56,356 nucleotides of DNA from an uncultured Selenomonadales bacterium (GTDB lineage Bacteria; Bacillota; Negativicutes; Selenomonadales; Selenomonadaceae), in the NCBI GenBank assembly GCA_947165295.1, contig CAMUZU010000014.1, positions 1 through 56,356 on the forward strand, given 5' to 3'. A program made the position numbers and the translations under genes. The notes beneath the pieces are model-generated. The model saw only the letters and a program-made list of their open reading frames with translations, was not told the DNA's origin and ran no database searches. The first letter of the stretch is position 1. Every line of letters starts with the position of its first letter. Positions 27,099-35,901 of the stretch are shown here, piece after piece.

Positions 27099-28204
27099 AA
27101 ATCTTGACGTTGGCTTTCGCGGCAAGGAACGCACGAATGAACGGGTCAATGTCGCCGTCCATGACAGCTTGCACGTTGCCGGTCTCTTCGCCCGTGCGCA
27201 GATCTTTAACGAGCTTGTACGGTTGAAAGACATACGAGCGAATTTGACTGCCCCACTCAATTTTTTTGAGGTCGCCTTCAAGCCCGGCAATTTCGGCTTC
27301 TTTCTTTTCGAGTTCAAGTTCAAACAATTTGGCGCGCAACATTTTCAAGCAACGTTCACGGTTTTGAATCTGCGAACGTTCGTTTTGACATTGCACGACA
27401 ATGCCCGTGGGAATGTGCGTCATGCGAACGGCCGACGACGTTTTGTTGATGTGCTGCCCGCCCGCGCCCGACGCACGGTAAGTGTCGACGCGAACGTCCG
27501 CCATGTTAATATCGACTTCGACCGCGTCGTCAATTTCGGGCATGATGTCGCACGCGCTGAACGAAGTGTGCCGCCGCGCATTTGAATCGAACGGCGAAAT
27601 GCGAACGAGTCGGTGAATGCCTTTTTCGGACTTCAAGTAGCCGTAAGCGTTGTGGCCTTTGACAAACAGCGTCGCGGATTTAACGCCCGCTTCGTCGCCG
27701 GGGAGCAGGTCAACCGTTTCAATTTCAAAGCCGTGACGTTCCGCCCAGCGCGTGTACATGCGCAAAAGCATCTGCGTCCAGTCTTGAGCTTCAGTGCCGC
27801 CCGCGCCCGCGTGCAAAGTCAAAATCGCGTTGTTGCCGTCGTAAGGTTCGCTGAGCATGACTTCAAGCCGCAGATTTTCAAGCCCGCGTTCAATCGCCGC
27901 AATCTCCGACGAAATTTCGGCTTCCTGCGAAAGGTCATCTTCTTCAAGCGCAAGTTCAAGCAGAATCTGCGCGTCGTCAAACTTCGCCTGCAAACTTTTG
28001 TAAGTTTCGATGCCCGATTTGACGGCGTTTAATTCCTGCGTGATTTTTTGCGCGGAGTCGGGGTCGTCCCAAAAAGTCGGTTCGCCCATCTTGTATTCAA
28101 GTTCGGCGATTTTCTCCTCTTTGCGAGCGACGTCAAAGTGAATTCCCCATTTCGTTCAATTTGTCGCGCAGAGCCGTAAGCTCAACTTTTCTGTCTTCGA
28201 GCAA
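27097..28204 (-). CDS. prfB: Peptide chain release factor 2, with programmed +1 frameshift
   Basis: RF2 recognises UGA/UAA stop codons. The main frame (from 28134) has the codon-reading tripeptide SPF in VRISPFDSNARRH and the catalytic GGQ in SGAGGQHINKTSSAVR. The 5' part lies in another frame: a TTG at 28204 (AAGGA 10 nt upstream) opens 23 codons ending CTT TGA C at 28138-28132. This is the classic autoregulatory RF2 slip site. A +1 shift at CTT fuses DVARKEEKIAELEYK onto the rest, giving about 368 residues, as in other RF2 proteins. A GGGG upstream of the slip site may act as the stimulatory SD. A GTG at 28213 is an alternative start. Confidence 0.94.
28132..28151 (-). promoter_or_regulatory. 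RF2 programmed frameshift site
   Basis: Slip codon CTT at 28138-28136, in-frame TGA at 28135-28133, then C. Translation resumes with GAC at 28134. A GGGG lies six bases before CTT. When RF2 is scarce the UGA is read slowly and the ribosome shifts to make more RF2 (known mechanism). Confidence 0.9.
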
Positions 28205-28235
28205 CTGAATCACATCCTTCGTGTAATGTAAGTAA

Positions 28236-28403
28236 CCGGCCGTCAAGGATGACGGCCGCTGTTCGCGGCTTAATGCAGGATGCATTAACGCGAACACGAG
28301 CGGCACGCGGTACCGACAACGTTTCGGCGACGAGTGAGCAACGCCCCCGCGAGGTGCCTTTTCTTTTTGCTACTTTTTCTTTGGGCACGCAAAGAAAAAG
28401 TAG
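28236..28403 (+). repeat. Composite three-hairpin element, copy A
   Basis: Hairpin 1: CGGCCGTCA/TGACGGCCG (28237-28258). Hairpin 2: outer GTTCGCG/CGCGAAC and inner TTAATGCA/TGCATTAA around GGA (28261-28295). Hairpin 3: a perfect 14-bp CTACTTTTTCTTTG/CAAAGAAAAAGTAG stem (28370-28403). About 75 extra bases lie between hairpins 2 and 3. It fills most of the gap between the FakA-like gene and prfB. The remaining bases to 28459 show no gene. Related copies are at 45174 and 53233. Confidence 0.85.
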
Positions 28404-28459
28404 ATCCTACAAACTCAAATTCAACGAACGCGTTCAATCGAAGCGACGAGCCACAACGG

Positions 28460-29701
28460 TTAAATTCCCGCCGACATGACTTTGGCGTTCTCAGCGGCAG
28501 TAAGCGCGGGAGAAAATTTTTTCAACGCCGCAACCGTCCGCTCGAACGTGTCCGCCAAAACCAACTCGACGCGCCCGCCCAAAAGCCGCTTCGCTTGACG
28601 GAACACCAACCGATAATCGGGGCTCGACGCGACAAGCACGTAACTTGACGCCAAGTCCGAATGAGCCGCGCCGATTATTTCAGCCAACGACGGCGAAGAC
28701 TCTTCGGAACCCGAAACCAAAATCGACGCGCCCGCGTCCTGAAGTTTCTGCGCTTCAACCGAATCTTTCGCGACGGCAAGCGCGGCGACGTTCATCAACG
28801 CGTCATGTGCAGGCAAAACGTGCGCTTCGCTCATGTTCGTGATTTTGACTTCTTTGAGAGGCCCCCAACCGATTGCCTGTTCAAGCGTCTTGCCGACGTG
28901 GTCGGTGTGAAGGTGAATGTCCAGCCCGCCGCTTGAGCGCTCGACGATTGAAAAGCTGCTGAAGTCGCGCATCTGCCGTTCAAGTTCGGGCAAGCTTGCT
29001 TTGGAATTTTTCACGCGCAGTCGCACGCAATACGGACGAACGCGGTCATTGCGCGGGTCGGGCATGTTTTTATGCGTGCCCAAACCAAGCGACAAACTCA
29101 CCGCGGGCGAAACAAAATTCCCGTCAAGACCTTTCAAACAGCCGCGCAGGAAACTAAGCATAATTTGTGCGCCGGCCTCCGTCAAGCCCAATTCGGCAAC
29201 GGACGCTTCACCCGCATGAATCGCCTTGAGCAGAATCTCGACAATCGGCATGCCGTCGCGCACGGCGTGATAAGCACCTTTGGCGACAGCTTTGGCAATG
29301 ACGATAAACGGTCGTTCCGGCTCTTCGGGAATGACCCGCTGCGCGTAAAGTATGCCGTACTGAAACGCCTTGCCGAACTCCGAACCCGTCGCGTCGTACT
29401 TGCCCGAAAGTCCCGCGCTTATCCCGCGAAACATCTGCGCGAGGACGACACCAGCATTTCCACGCGCACCGAAAACGGCACCCGTTGCCACACGCCGACT
29501 GAGTCCGCCGATTGAATCGTCTTTCGCGTCGGCAAGAGGCATGACAGCCGCGCCCATCGTTCGCAAAATGTGCGTGCCCGCCAAAGTACCCGCGCCGCTT
29601 AGCGCATTAATCGTTTCGTATTCCAAAAGAAATTCGCTGTACGCGCCGGAGACCATGCGCTTGAAATCTCCGCCGGTGATAACTTCTCTGCTGCCCGTCA
29701 T
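28460..29701 (-). CDS. FakA/DAK2-like protein lacking the nucleotide-binding aspartates
   Basis: 413 residues resembling FakA (fatty-acid kinase, ATP-binding subunit). An N-terminal DAK2/DhaL domain has ITGGDFKRMVSGAY and GARGNAGVVLAQMFRG, and the AGEASVAELGLTEAGA region near residue 185 corresponds to the usual end of the domain. A middle FakA domain contains SGGLDIHLHTDHVGKTLEQA. In active enzymes a DGDTGTNM motif follows the first helix and binds Mg-ADP. Here the same place (residues about 32-48) reads NALSGAGTLAGTHIL, with no Asp. It is also shorter than typical FakA (about 550 aa). It may be a regulator or an inactive paralogue. The ATG has AAGGCGGTG upstream. No FakB is nearby. Confidence 0.82.
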   Translation of the reverse strand: MTGSREVITGGDFKRMVSGAYSEFLLEYETINALSGAGTLAGTHILRTMGAAVMPLADAKDDSIGGLSRRVATGAVFGARGNAGVVLAQMFRGISAGLSGKYDATGSEFGKAFQYGILYAQRVIPEEPERPFIVIAKAVAKGAYHAVRDGMPIVEILLKAIHAGEASVAELGLTEAGAQIMLSFLRGCLKGLDGNFVSPAVSLSLGLGTHKNMPDPRNDRVRPYCVRLRVKNSKASLPELERQMRDFSSFSIVERSSGGLDIHLHTDHVGKTLEQAIGWGPLKEVKITNMSEAHVLPAHDALMNVAALAVAKDSVEAQKLQDAGASILVSGSEESSPSLAEIIGAAHSDLASSYVLVASSPDYRLVFRQAKRLLGGRVELVLADTFERTVAALKKFSPALTAAENAKVMSAGI

Positions 29702-29799
29702 GTCCGCACCGCCTTTGCAAGTTTTTACTAGGTTGAAAGGATTATCCTGTTGATTCGCGAAATAAGCGCAATAACCTTTATCGACAAGGAGAAAACTTT

Positions 29800-32151
29800 A
29801 TGACCGACAAAAAACTTGACGCTGACAAAAAACCCGTTCGTCGCGGGCGAAAACCTTCGGTCGGCACAACGGCCCCGAAACCTCGCGGGCGACGCAAGAA
29901 TTACAAAAACGACGGCCGCGAAAAAATTTTTGCGCTCGACATCGGCACACGCTCGGTTATCGGCATTGTCGCCGAAGAGGACGACGACGGTTTGATGAAC
30001 GTTATCGCCACGTATCGGCTCGAACACTCAAGCCGCGCAATGCTCGACGGACAAATTCACGACGTCCCCCAAGTCGCCGAAGTAATTATCCGCGTGAAAA
30101 ATTTTCTTGCGAATCAAGTCGGCGAACTCAAAAGCGCGGCAATCGCGGCGGCAGGTCGTGCGCTCTACACCATGACCGCCGAGGCAACGCTCGAAGTCAA
30201 CGGACTGATAACCGACGAAGTTCAAAGCAGCTTGAATTTCGCCGCCGTTCAGCTCGCACAATCGCAACTCACCAGCGAAAAGAAAATCGACGCGAAGATT
30301 TATTACTGCGTCGGCTTCAGCATTATCAGCTACGAACTCGACGGTATCCGCCTGAAAAGTTTAATCGGACAACGCGGCAAGATCGCCAAGACAAAAGTTA
30401 TCGCAACGTTTCTGCCGCGACAAGTCGTCGACTCAATGCAAACCGCGCTGACTTATTCCGGACTTGACGTGCGCGCTTTGACTTTGGAGCCGATAGCCGC
30501 GATTAACGTTTTGGTTCCGCCGTCAATGCGACATCTGAATATTGTTTTAGTTGACATCGGCGCGGGCACTTCCGACGTTGCAATCACGAAGAACGGCTCG
30601 GTTATCGCTTACGGCATGGTTCCGCTTGCGGGCGACGAAGTCACCGAAGCAATTTCGCAAAAGTTTCTGCTCGACTTCAACGTCGCCGAAGAAATCAAAC
30701 GCAAGGCAACCAACGGCGAAGGCGCGCTGTTCAGCGACATTTTGGGACGCGGCTACGAATTGTCCGCCGAAGAAATTCTTGCGCCAATCGCCGAAAACGT
30801 CGCAAACATCGCCAAAGCAATTTCACGCACGATTTTGGAACTCAACGGCAACGAACCTCCGCAAGCACTGTTACTCGTCGGCGGCGGTGCTTTGACGCCC
30901 GACTTGGACAAATACGTCGCGCAGGAATTGAACTTGCCGCTTGACCGCGTCGCCGTTCGTACGCCGTCAAACGTCGAAGGCATCAAGAATATTCCCGAAG
31001 AACTTCAGTCGCCCGACGCCGCCACGCCGCTGGGAATTTTGAAAATCGCTTCGTCCGACAGCTTCCACTTCTTCAACGTGACGATTAACGGCGAAGACTT
31101 GAACTTGTTCCACTTCCGCGAATTGACCGTGAGCGACGCAATTTTAAGCGCGGGACTCGACTACAAAAAATTCAACGGCAAGCCCGGTCTCGGCGTGATG
31201 ATTTCGCTCAACGGCGAGAAAAAATTTTTCCCCGGCTCAATGGGCACGTTCGCCCGAATCACAATGAACGACAAGCCCGCCACGTTGGAAACGCCGCTGG
31301 AAAACAACTGTCAAATCAAAATCGAACGCGGCGAAGACGGCATAACTCCGCAACTGAAAATCGAAGACGTTATCGCCGTCGACCCGACGTTTGCCGTGCT
31401 TGTCAACGGTAAAAGTTTTTCCGTCACGCCGAAACTTTTGGTCAACGACGAAGTCAGCCTGCCGACGCGAATTCTTCAGGACGGCGACGACCTCAACAGC
31501 AAGTCCAAGCGCACAATCGGCGAAGTTTTGCGGCTGTCGGGTTATCCGCCCGCGGGCAAGAAAATTCATTACACTTTGAACGGCAAGAAGTCGCACTTCA
31601 CCTGCACGCCCGACGTTTTCTGCAACGGGGAACGCGCCGACATCAACGAAATTGTTCACGCGGGCGACGCGATTGAATACGTGCCCAACGACGCGCTCAA
31701 GCTGTCCGAAATTCTCAAGGACGAATCGACCGCCGCCGCGATTAAAATTTTTTACAACGACAAAGAGTATAAAATTCCCACGTCGATAACGATGCTGCTG
31801 AGCGTCAACGGGCGAATCTCGAACGAAAACACGATTATTGACGACGGAGCCGACATCATTTGCGAACGCGAAGAAAAATCGACCGTCATGGTGTCCGACG
31901 CGTTGCTTGCCGTCAACTTCAAACCGCCGCCGCCGAAAAGCCGCGTCAGTTTCGTCATCAAAGTCAACGGTCTGCCTGCGGAGTTTGCCGACCCCGTCAA
32001 GAACGGCGACAAGCTCGAAGTCATCTTGAAGACGCCCGACGGCATGGAGTTTAAGCCGCTCGACGAACTCGAAACGCCCGTTCGCGACGACGAAAAAGTT
32101 CCCGAACCGAACAAGAAACTTTCGATTAATGATTTCATTCGCACGCTGTGA
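29800..32151 (+). CDS. FtsA-like actin-fold ATPase with long C-terminal extension
   Basis: 783 residues. After a basic, proline-rich N-terminus (1-45) comes an FtsA/PilM-type actin fold: phosphate-1 loop FALDIGTRSVIG, an inserted subdomain (about 80-160, as in FtsA), phosphate-2 loop LVDIGAGTSDVAI and adenosine motif LLLVGGGALTPDLDKY. From about residue 420 a 360-residue extension follows, made of small beta-rich repeats (LNGEKKFFPGSMG, VNGKSFSVTPKLLVND, LNGKKSHFTCTPD) that look like serial beta-grasp modules. Such proteins are often called cell division protein FtsA in Firmicutes. An AAGGAG SD precedes the ATG. Three glycosyltransferase genes follow at once, so a link between the cytoskeleton and envelope glycan synthesis is possible. 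Confidence 0.82.
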   Translation: MTDKKLDADKKPVRRGRKPSVGTTAPKPRGRRKNYKNDGREKIFALDIGTRSVIGIVAEEDDDGLMNVIATYRLEHSSRAMLDGQIHDVPQVAEVIIRVKNFLANQVGELKSAAIAAAGRALYTMTAEATLEVNGLITDEVQSSLNFAAVQLAQSQLTSEKKIDAKIYYCVGFSIISYELDGIRLKSLIGQRGKIAKTKVIATFLPRQVVDSMQTALTYSGLDVRALTLEPIAAINVLVPPSMRHLNIVLVDIGAGTSDVAITKNGSVIAYGMVPLAGDEVTEAISQKFLLDFNVAEEIKRKATNGEGALFSDILGRGYELSAEEILAPIAENVANIAKAISRTILELNGNEPPQALLLVGGGALTPDLDKYVAQELNLPLDRVAVRTPSNVEGIKNIPEELQSPDAATPLGILKIASSDSFHFFNVTINGEDLNLFHFRELTVSDAILSAGLDYKKFNGKPGLGVMISLNGEKKFFPGSMGTFARITMNDKPATLETPLENNCQIKIERGEDGITPQLKIEDVIAVDPTFAVLVNGKSFSVTPKLLVNDEVSLPTRILQDGDDLNSKSKRTIGEVLRLSGYPPAGKKIHYTLNGKKSHFTCTPDVFCNGERADINEIVHAGDAIEYVPNDALKLSEILKDESTAAAIKIFYNDKEYKIPTSITMLLSVNGRISNENTIIDDGADIICEREEKSTVMVSDALLAVNFKPPPPKSRVSFVIKVNGLPAEFADPVKNGDKLEVILKTPDGMEFKPLDELETPVRDDEKVPEPNKKLSINDFIRTL

Positions 32152-32160
32152 GGTGATTAG

Positions 32161-33363
32161 ATGATTCACGTTTGCTTCGGACTTCACGACGGCGACGGCC
32201 GCTACTCGAAGTTCACGGGCACGACCATTGCGTCAATTTTCGCGAACACTTCAGCGGACGTGACGGCGCACATCTTGCACGACAACACTTTGACCGCCGA
32301 CAACCGCGACAAGTTTCAACAGCTTGCCGAACGTCACAATCAGCGCGTGGATTTTCACAACGTCGACGAACTTTGCCCGAACGAAATTCGACTTCTGTGC
32401 GAAAAGCTTGCCGACAAAATCAAAACGCGCTTCGGTATCGGCATGTTTTATCGCCTGCTCGTCAAGAAAATTTTCGACATCGACCGAATCATTTATCTTG
32501 ACTCGGACATAATCGTCAACCTTGACATCAGCGAACTGTGGAGCGTCGACCTGCGCGACTTCGCGATCGCCGCAGTGCCCGAAATTCTCGCGACGCATAA
32601 CCACATGATTAAAGATAAATTTCTGCTTCATGCCGGGCTCGTCGCCGTCGAAGATTATTTTAATTCGGGCGTGATTGTGTTCGACCTTGCCCGCGTCGAC
32701 GAAAACTTTTTCGCAAACGGCGTGCAGTTTCTCGTTGACAACCCGCAATGCGCGTCGCCCGACCAGGACATCTTGAACGCGTTCTTCGCCGACAAATATC
32801 TCAAGCTCGATAATCGCTTTGATTCGTTCGTGACGTGCGAAGAAGTGCGCGACTTCCCCGCCGAAAAAAAGATTTATCATTACGTCGGGCATTCCGTCGG
32901 GCTGGACATGAGCGACGGGCTCAAGCGGCTGTGGCTGGAAAATTTTTCGCGTTCGCCGTGGTGCGACGTGGCGGCCTTCGGGCGTCTTTACGAAAAGTTC
33001 AGCGAATACGACGCGGAAATCAAAACGTTGCTGATAAATTTTTCGACGGCATTAAACGGCAGACGTCGCGCTTTCGTCACGTTCGCGGCTTACGTCGACG
33101 CGATTAAACAAATCTTCAACGCGACCGCCGACGAACTGCTCGTTATCGAAAAATTCAAGGACTTCGACGACCTGACTCGTGCGATTAAAAAACTTCGCTC
33201 GAAACGCGTCTTTCTGTCGATGGTTGAAAACTTCCCGCTGATGCGCAAGATTTTTTCGGACGTCGGGCTTGTCGAAGGCAAGGACTTCTTCAACGGGCTG
33301 AATTTTCTTGCGGCGGTGCACGGTTATCAATTCAACTCGTATCCGTTCGTCAAAGCTCTGTGA
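32161..33363 (+). CDS. GT8-family glycosyltransferase, tandem copy 1
   Basis: 400 residues with a GT8 (LPS galactosyl/glucosyltransferase-like) catalytic domain: MIHVCFGLHDGDGRYSKF at the start, the metal-binding DSD in RIIYLDSDIIVNLD (residues about 113-126), EDYFNSGVIVFDL, and KIYHYVGHSVGLD in place of the common HYxGxxKPW. A C-terminal region of about 100 residues (from FVTFAAYVDAIKQIF to the end) is shared by all three copies and forms a separate alpha/beta module. It begins 9 nt after the FtsA-like stop with GAGGTGATTAG as SD, so it belongs to the same operon. Donor and acceptor are unknown. Confidence 0.9.
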   Translation: MIHVCFGLHDGDGRYSKFTGTTIASIFANTSADVTAHILHDNTLTADNRDKFQQLAERHNQRVDFHNVDELCPNEIRLLCEKLADKIKTRFGIGMFYRLLVKKIFDIDRIIYLDSDIIVNLDISELWSVDLRDFAIAAVPEILATHNHMIKDKFLLHAGLVAVEDYFNSGVIVFDLARVDENFFANGVQFLVDNPQCASPDQDILNAFFADKYLKLDNRFDSFVTCEEVRDFPAEKKIYHYVGHSVGLDMSDGLKRLWLENFSRSPWCDVAAFGRLYEKFSEYDAEIKTLLINFSTALNGRRRAFVTFAAYVDAIKQIFNATADELLVIEKFKDFDDLTRAIKKLRSKRVFLSMVENFPLMRKIFSDVGLVEGKDFFNGLNFLAAVHGYQFNSYPFVKAL

Positions 33364-33375
33364 GGCGGTGACGTT

Positions 33376-34575
33376 ATGATTCACGTTTGCTTCGGACTGC
33401 ACGACGGCGACGGCCGCTACTCGAAATTCACGGGCACGACTCTTGCGTCAATCTTCGCGAACACGTCGGAGCAGGTGACGGCGCACATCTTGCATGACGT
33501 GACATTGACTACCGACAACCGCGAAAAGTTTGTGCGACTTGCAAGCGGTCACAATCAACGCGTGGACTTTCACAACGTCGACGAACTTTGCCCGAACGAA
33601 ATAAAGTTCCTGAACGACAATCTTGCCGAAAAGGTGAACGCCCGCTTCACCGTCGGCGCGTTCTATCGCTTGCTCGTCAAAAAGATTTTCGACATCGACC
33701 GAATCATCTACCTTGATTCGGACATGATCGTCAACCTTGACGTCGGCGAACTGTGGAGCGTCGACCTTGGCGATTATCCGCTTGCCGCCGTGCCGGAAGT
33801 TTCAATCGGCTTGGACACGCGCAAAGCTCTTGCCTGCCGCAACGGACTTGTCCGCACGGAAGATTATTTCAATTCGGGCACGGTGCTGTTCAATCTCGCT
33901 CGCCTGTCCGACAAGGTCTTTGAAGCCGGCGCGCAATTTCTTGCTCACAATCCGTCGTACACAAATCCCGACCAGGACATCTTGAACGTGTTCTTCGCCG
34001 ACAATTATCTCAAGCTCGACGGCAAGTTCAACGCGTTTGTCCTGTCTGAACGACGTAACGAACCTGTCAACGTCGCACGGAAGATTTATCATTACGCGGA
34101 GCAGTGTCTCGGTCTCGACGTCGGCGACGGCTTTTGGCAGCTGTGGGCGGGAAATTTTTTGCGTTCGCCGTGGTGCGACGTGCAGGCTCTCAATCGGCTT
34201 TACGAAAAGTTCAGCGAATACGACGCGCAAGTTAAAACGTTGTTGATTCGGGTCACCGGTGCGTTTAACGGCAGGCGTCGCGCTTTCGTCACCTTCGCGT
34301 TTTACGTCGACGCGATTAAACAAATCTTCGACGCGACCGACAATGAGCTGTTGGTTGTCGAAACGTTCGCGGACTTTGATGAATTGATTCGTGCGATTGA
34401 AAGACTTCGTTCGACGCACGTGTTCTTGTCGATGGTTGAAAATTTCCCGCTGATGCGCAAAGTTTTTTCGGACGTCGGACTCGTCGAAGGCAAGGACTTC
34501 TTCAACGGGCTGAAGTTTCTCGCCGCGTCGCACGGCTACCGCTTCAACGCTTATCAATTTATCAAAGCTCTGTGA
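33376..34575 (+). CDS. GT8-family glycosyltransferase, tandem copy 2
   Basis: 399 residues, paralogous over its full length to the genes on both sides. DSD appears in IIYLDSDMIVNLD, followed by RTEDYFNSGTVLFNLARL and KIYHYAEQCLGLD. It differs from copy 1 mainly around residues 135-165 and 225-250, the regions that shape the acceptor pocket in GT8 enzymes. That fits diverged acceptor use after tandem duplication. The SD is GAGGCGGTGACGTT. Confidence 0.9.
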   Translation: MIHVCFGLHDGDGRYSKFTGTTLASIFANTSEQVTAHILHDVTLTTDNREKFVRLASGHNQRVDFHNVDELCPNEIKFLNDNLAEKVNARFTVGAFYRLLVKKIFDIDRIIYLDSDMIVNLDVGELWSVDLGDYPLAAVPEVSIGLDTRKALACRNGLVRTEDYFNSGTVLFNLARLSDKVFEAGAQFLAHNPSYTNPDQDILNVFFADNYLKLDGKFNAFVLSERRNEPVNVARKIYHYAEQCLGLDVGDGFWQLWAGNFLRSPWCDVQALNRLYEKFSEYDAQVKTLLIRVTGAFNGRRRAFVTFAFYVDAIKQIFDATDNELLVVETFADFDELIRAIERLRSTHVFLSMVENFPLMRKVFSDVGLVEGKDFFNGLKFLAASHGYRFNAYQFIKAL

Positions 34576-34584
34576 GGTGATTAG

Positions 34585-35787
34585 ATGATTCACGTTTGCT
34601 TCGGACTGCACGACGGCGACGGCCGCTTCTCGAAGTTCACGGGCACGACGCTTGCGTCAATTTTCGCGAATACTTCAGCGCAGGTGACGGTGCACATCTT
34701 GCACGACGCGACTTTGACCGCCGACAGCCGCGAAAAGTTTATGCGGCTTGCCGACCGTCACAATCAGCACGTGAACTTTTACAACGTCGACGAACTTTGT
34801 CCCGACGAAGTGAAGTTCCTGCACGACAAGCTTGCCGACAAAATAAATTCGCGGTTCACGGCGGGCGCGTTCTATCGTTTGCTTGCGAATAAAATTTTCG
34901 ACTTCGACAAAATCATTTACCTTGACTCGGACACCGTCGTCAATCTCGACATCAACGAACTTTGGCAAATTGACTTGCGCGATTATCCGCTTGCCGCAGT
35001 GCCCGAAGTCGTTGCGGTTGGCGAACGCTTGAGCACGAACAAATTTCTGTTCAAAGTCGGGCTCGTCGCCGTCGAAGATTATTTCAATTCGGGAGCCGTG
35101 CTGTTCAATCTCGCCCGCGTCGACGAAAGTTTTTTTGCTGACGGCGTGAACTTCTTGGCGAAAAATCCCGCGTGCGAATCCGTCGACCAGGACATTTACA
35201 ACGCGTTCTTCGCCGACAATTATCTCAAGCTCGACGGCAAGTTTAACGCGTTCGTGTCCACGGAAAGATTTTGCAAGCGTCCCGTCGCACGAAAGATTTA
35301 TCATTACGCGTCGCACAGTTTGGGCTTGGACACGTCCGACGCTTTCAACGCGCTGTGGCTGGAAAATTTCTTGCGTTCGGGCTGGTGTGACGCGACGACC
35401 TTCGGGCACCTTTACGAAGAGTTCAGCAATTACGACGCGCAAATAAAAACTCAGCTGATAAAACTTTCGGCGGGCTTGAACGGCAGGAAACGCGCTTTTG
35501 TCACGTTCGCGGCTTATGTCGACGCGATTAAAGACATTTTCGACGCCGCCGACAACGAATTAATCGTGATTGAAACGTTTTTGGACTTTCACGAACTGAT
35601 TCGTGCGCTGAAAAAAGTTAAATCGAAGCGAGTTTTCTTCTCGATGGTCGAAAACTTCACGATTATGCGTCACATTTTTTCGGATATGGGTCTCGTCGAA
35701 GGCAAAGACTTCTTCAACGGCTTGAAATTTCTTGCTGCGGAGCACGGTTACCGAATCAATTCGTATTCGTTCATCAAAGCACTGTGA
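34585..35787 (+). CDS. GT8-family glycosyltransferase, tandem copy 3
   Basis: 400 residues and the third member of the array. DSD appears in IIYLDSDTVVNLD, followed by VEDYFNSGAVLFNLARV and KIYHYASHSLGLD. It has the same C-terminal module as copies 1 and 2, ending SYSFIKAL. The intergenic sequence in front of it (TGTGAGGTGATTAGATGA) repeats that in front of copy 1, as expected of tandem duplication including the SD. A strong terminator follows. Confidence 0.9.
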   Translation: MIHVCFGLHDGDGRFSKFTGTTLASIFANTSAQVTVHILHDATLTADSREKFMRLADRHNQHVNFYNVDELCPDEVKFLHDKLADKINSRFTAGAFYRLLANKIFDFDKIIYLDSDTVVNLDINELWQIDLRDYPLAAVPEVVAVGERLSTNKFLFKVGLVAVEDYFNSGAVLFNLARVDESFFADGVNFLAKNPACESVDQDIYNAFFADNYLKLDGKFNAFVSTERFCKRPVARKIYHYASHSLGLDTSDAFNALWLENFLRSGWCDATTFGHLYEEFSNYDAQIKTQLIKLSAGLNGRKRAFVTFAAYVDAIKDIFDAADNELIVIETFLDFHELIRALKKVKSKRVFFSMVENFTIMRHIFSDMGLVEGKDFFNGLKFLAAEHGYRINSYSFIKAL

Positions 35788-35795
35788 AAAATCGC

Positions 35796-35826
35796 AACGT
35801 CCGGCGCAAAGTCGGGCGTTTTTTTG
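35796..35826 (+). terminator. Terminator of the FtsA-like/GT8 operon
   Basis: AACGTCCGGC pairs with GTCGGGCGTT (10 bp, two G-T pairs) around GCAAA, followed by TTTTT. Confidence 0.88.
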
Positions 35827-35901
35827 TTTGCGGCAGGAAAATTTGCCCGCCCGTCAAATATTTCCGCCGTTATACAAATTTTTTTGAGGAGGTGTAACGT
35901 T

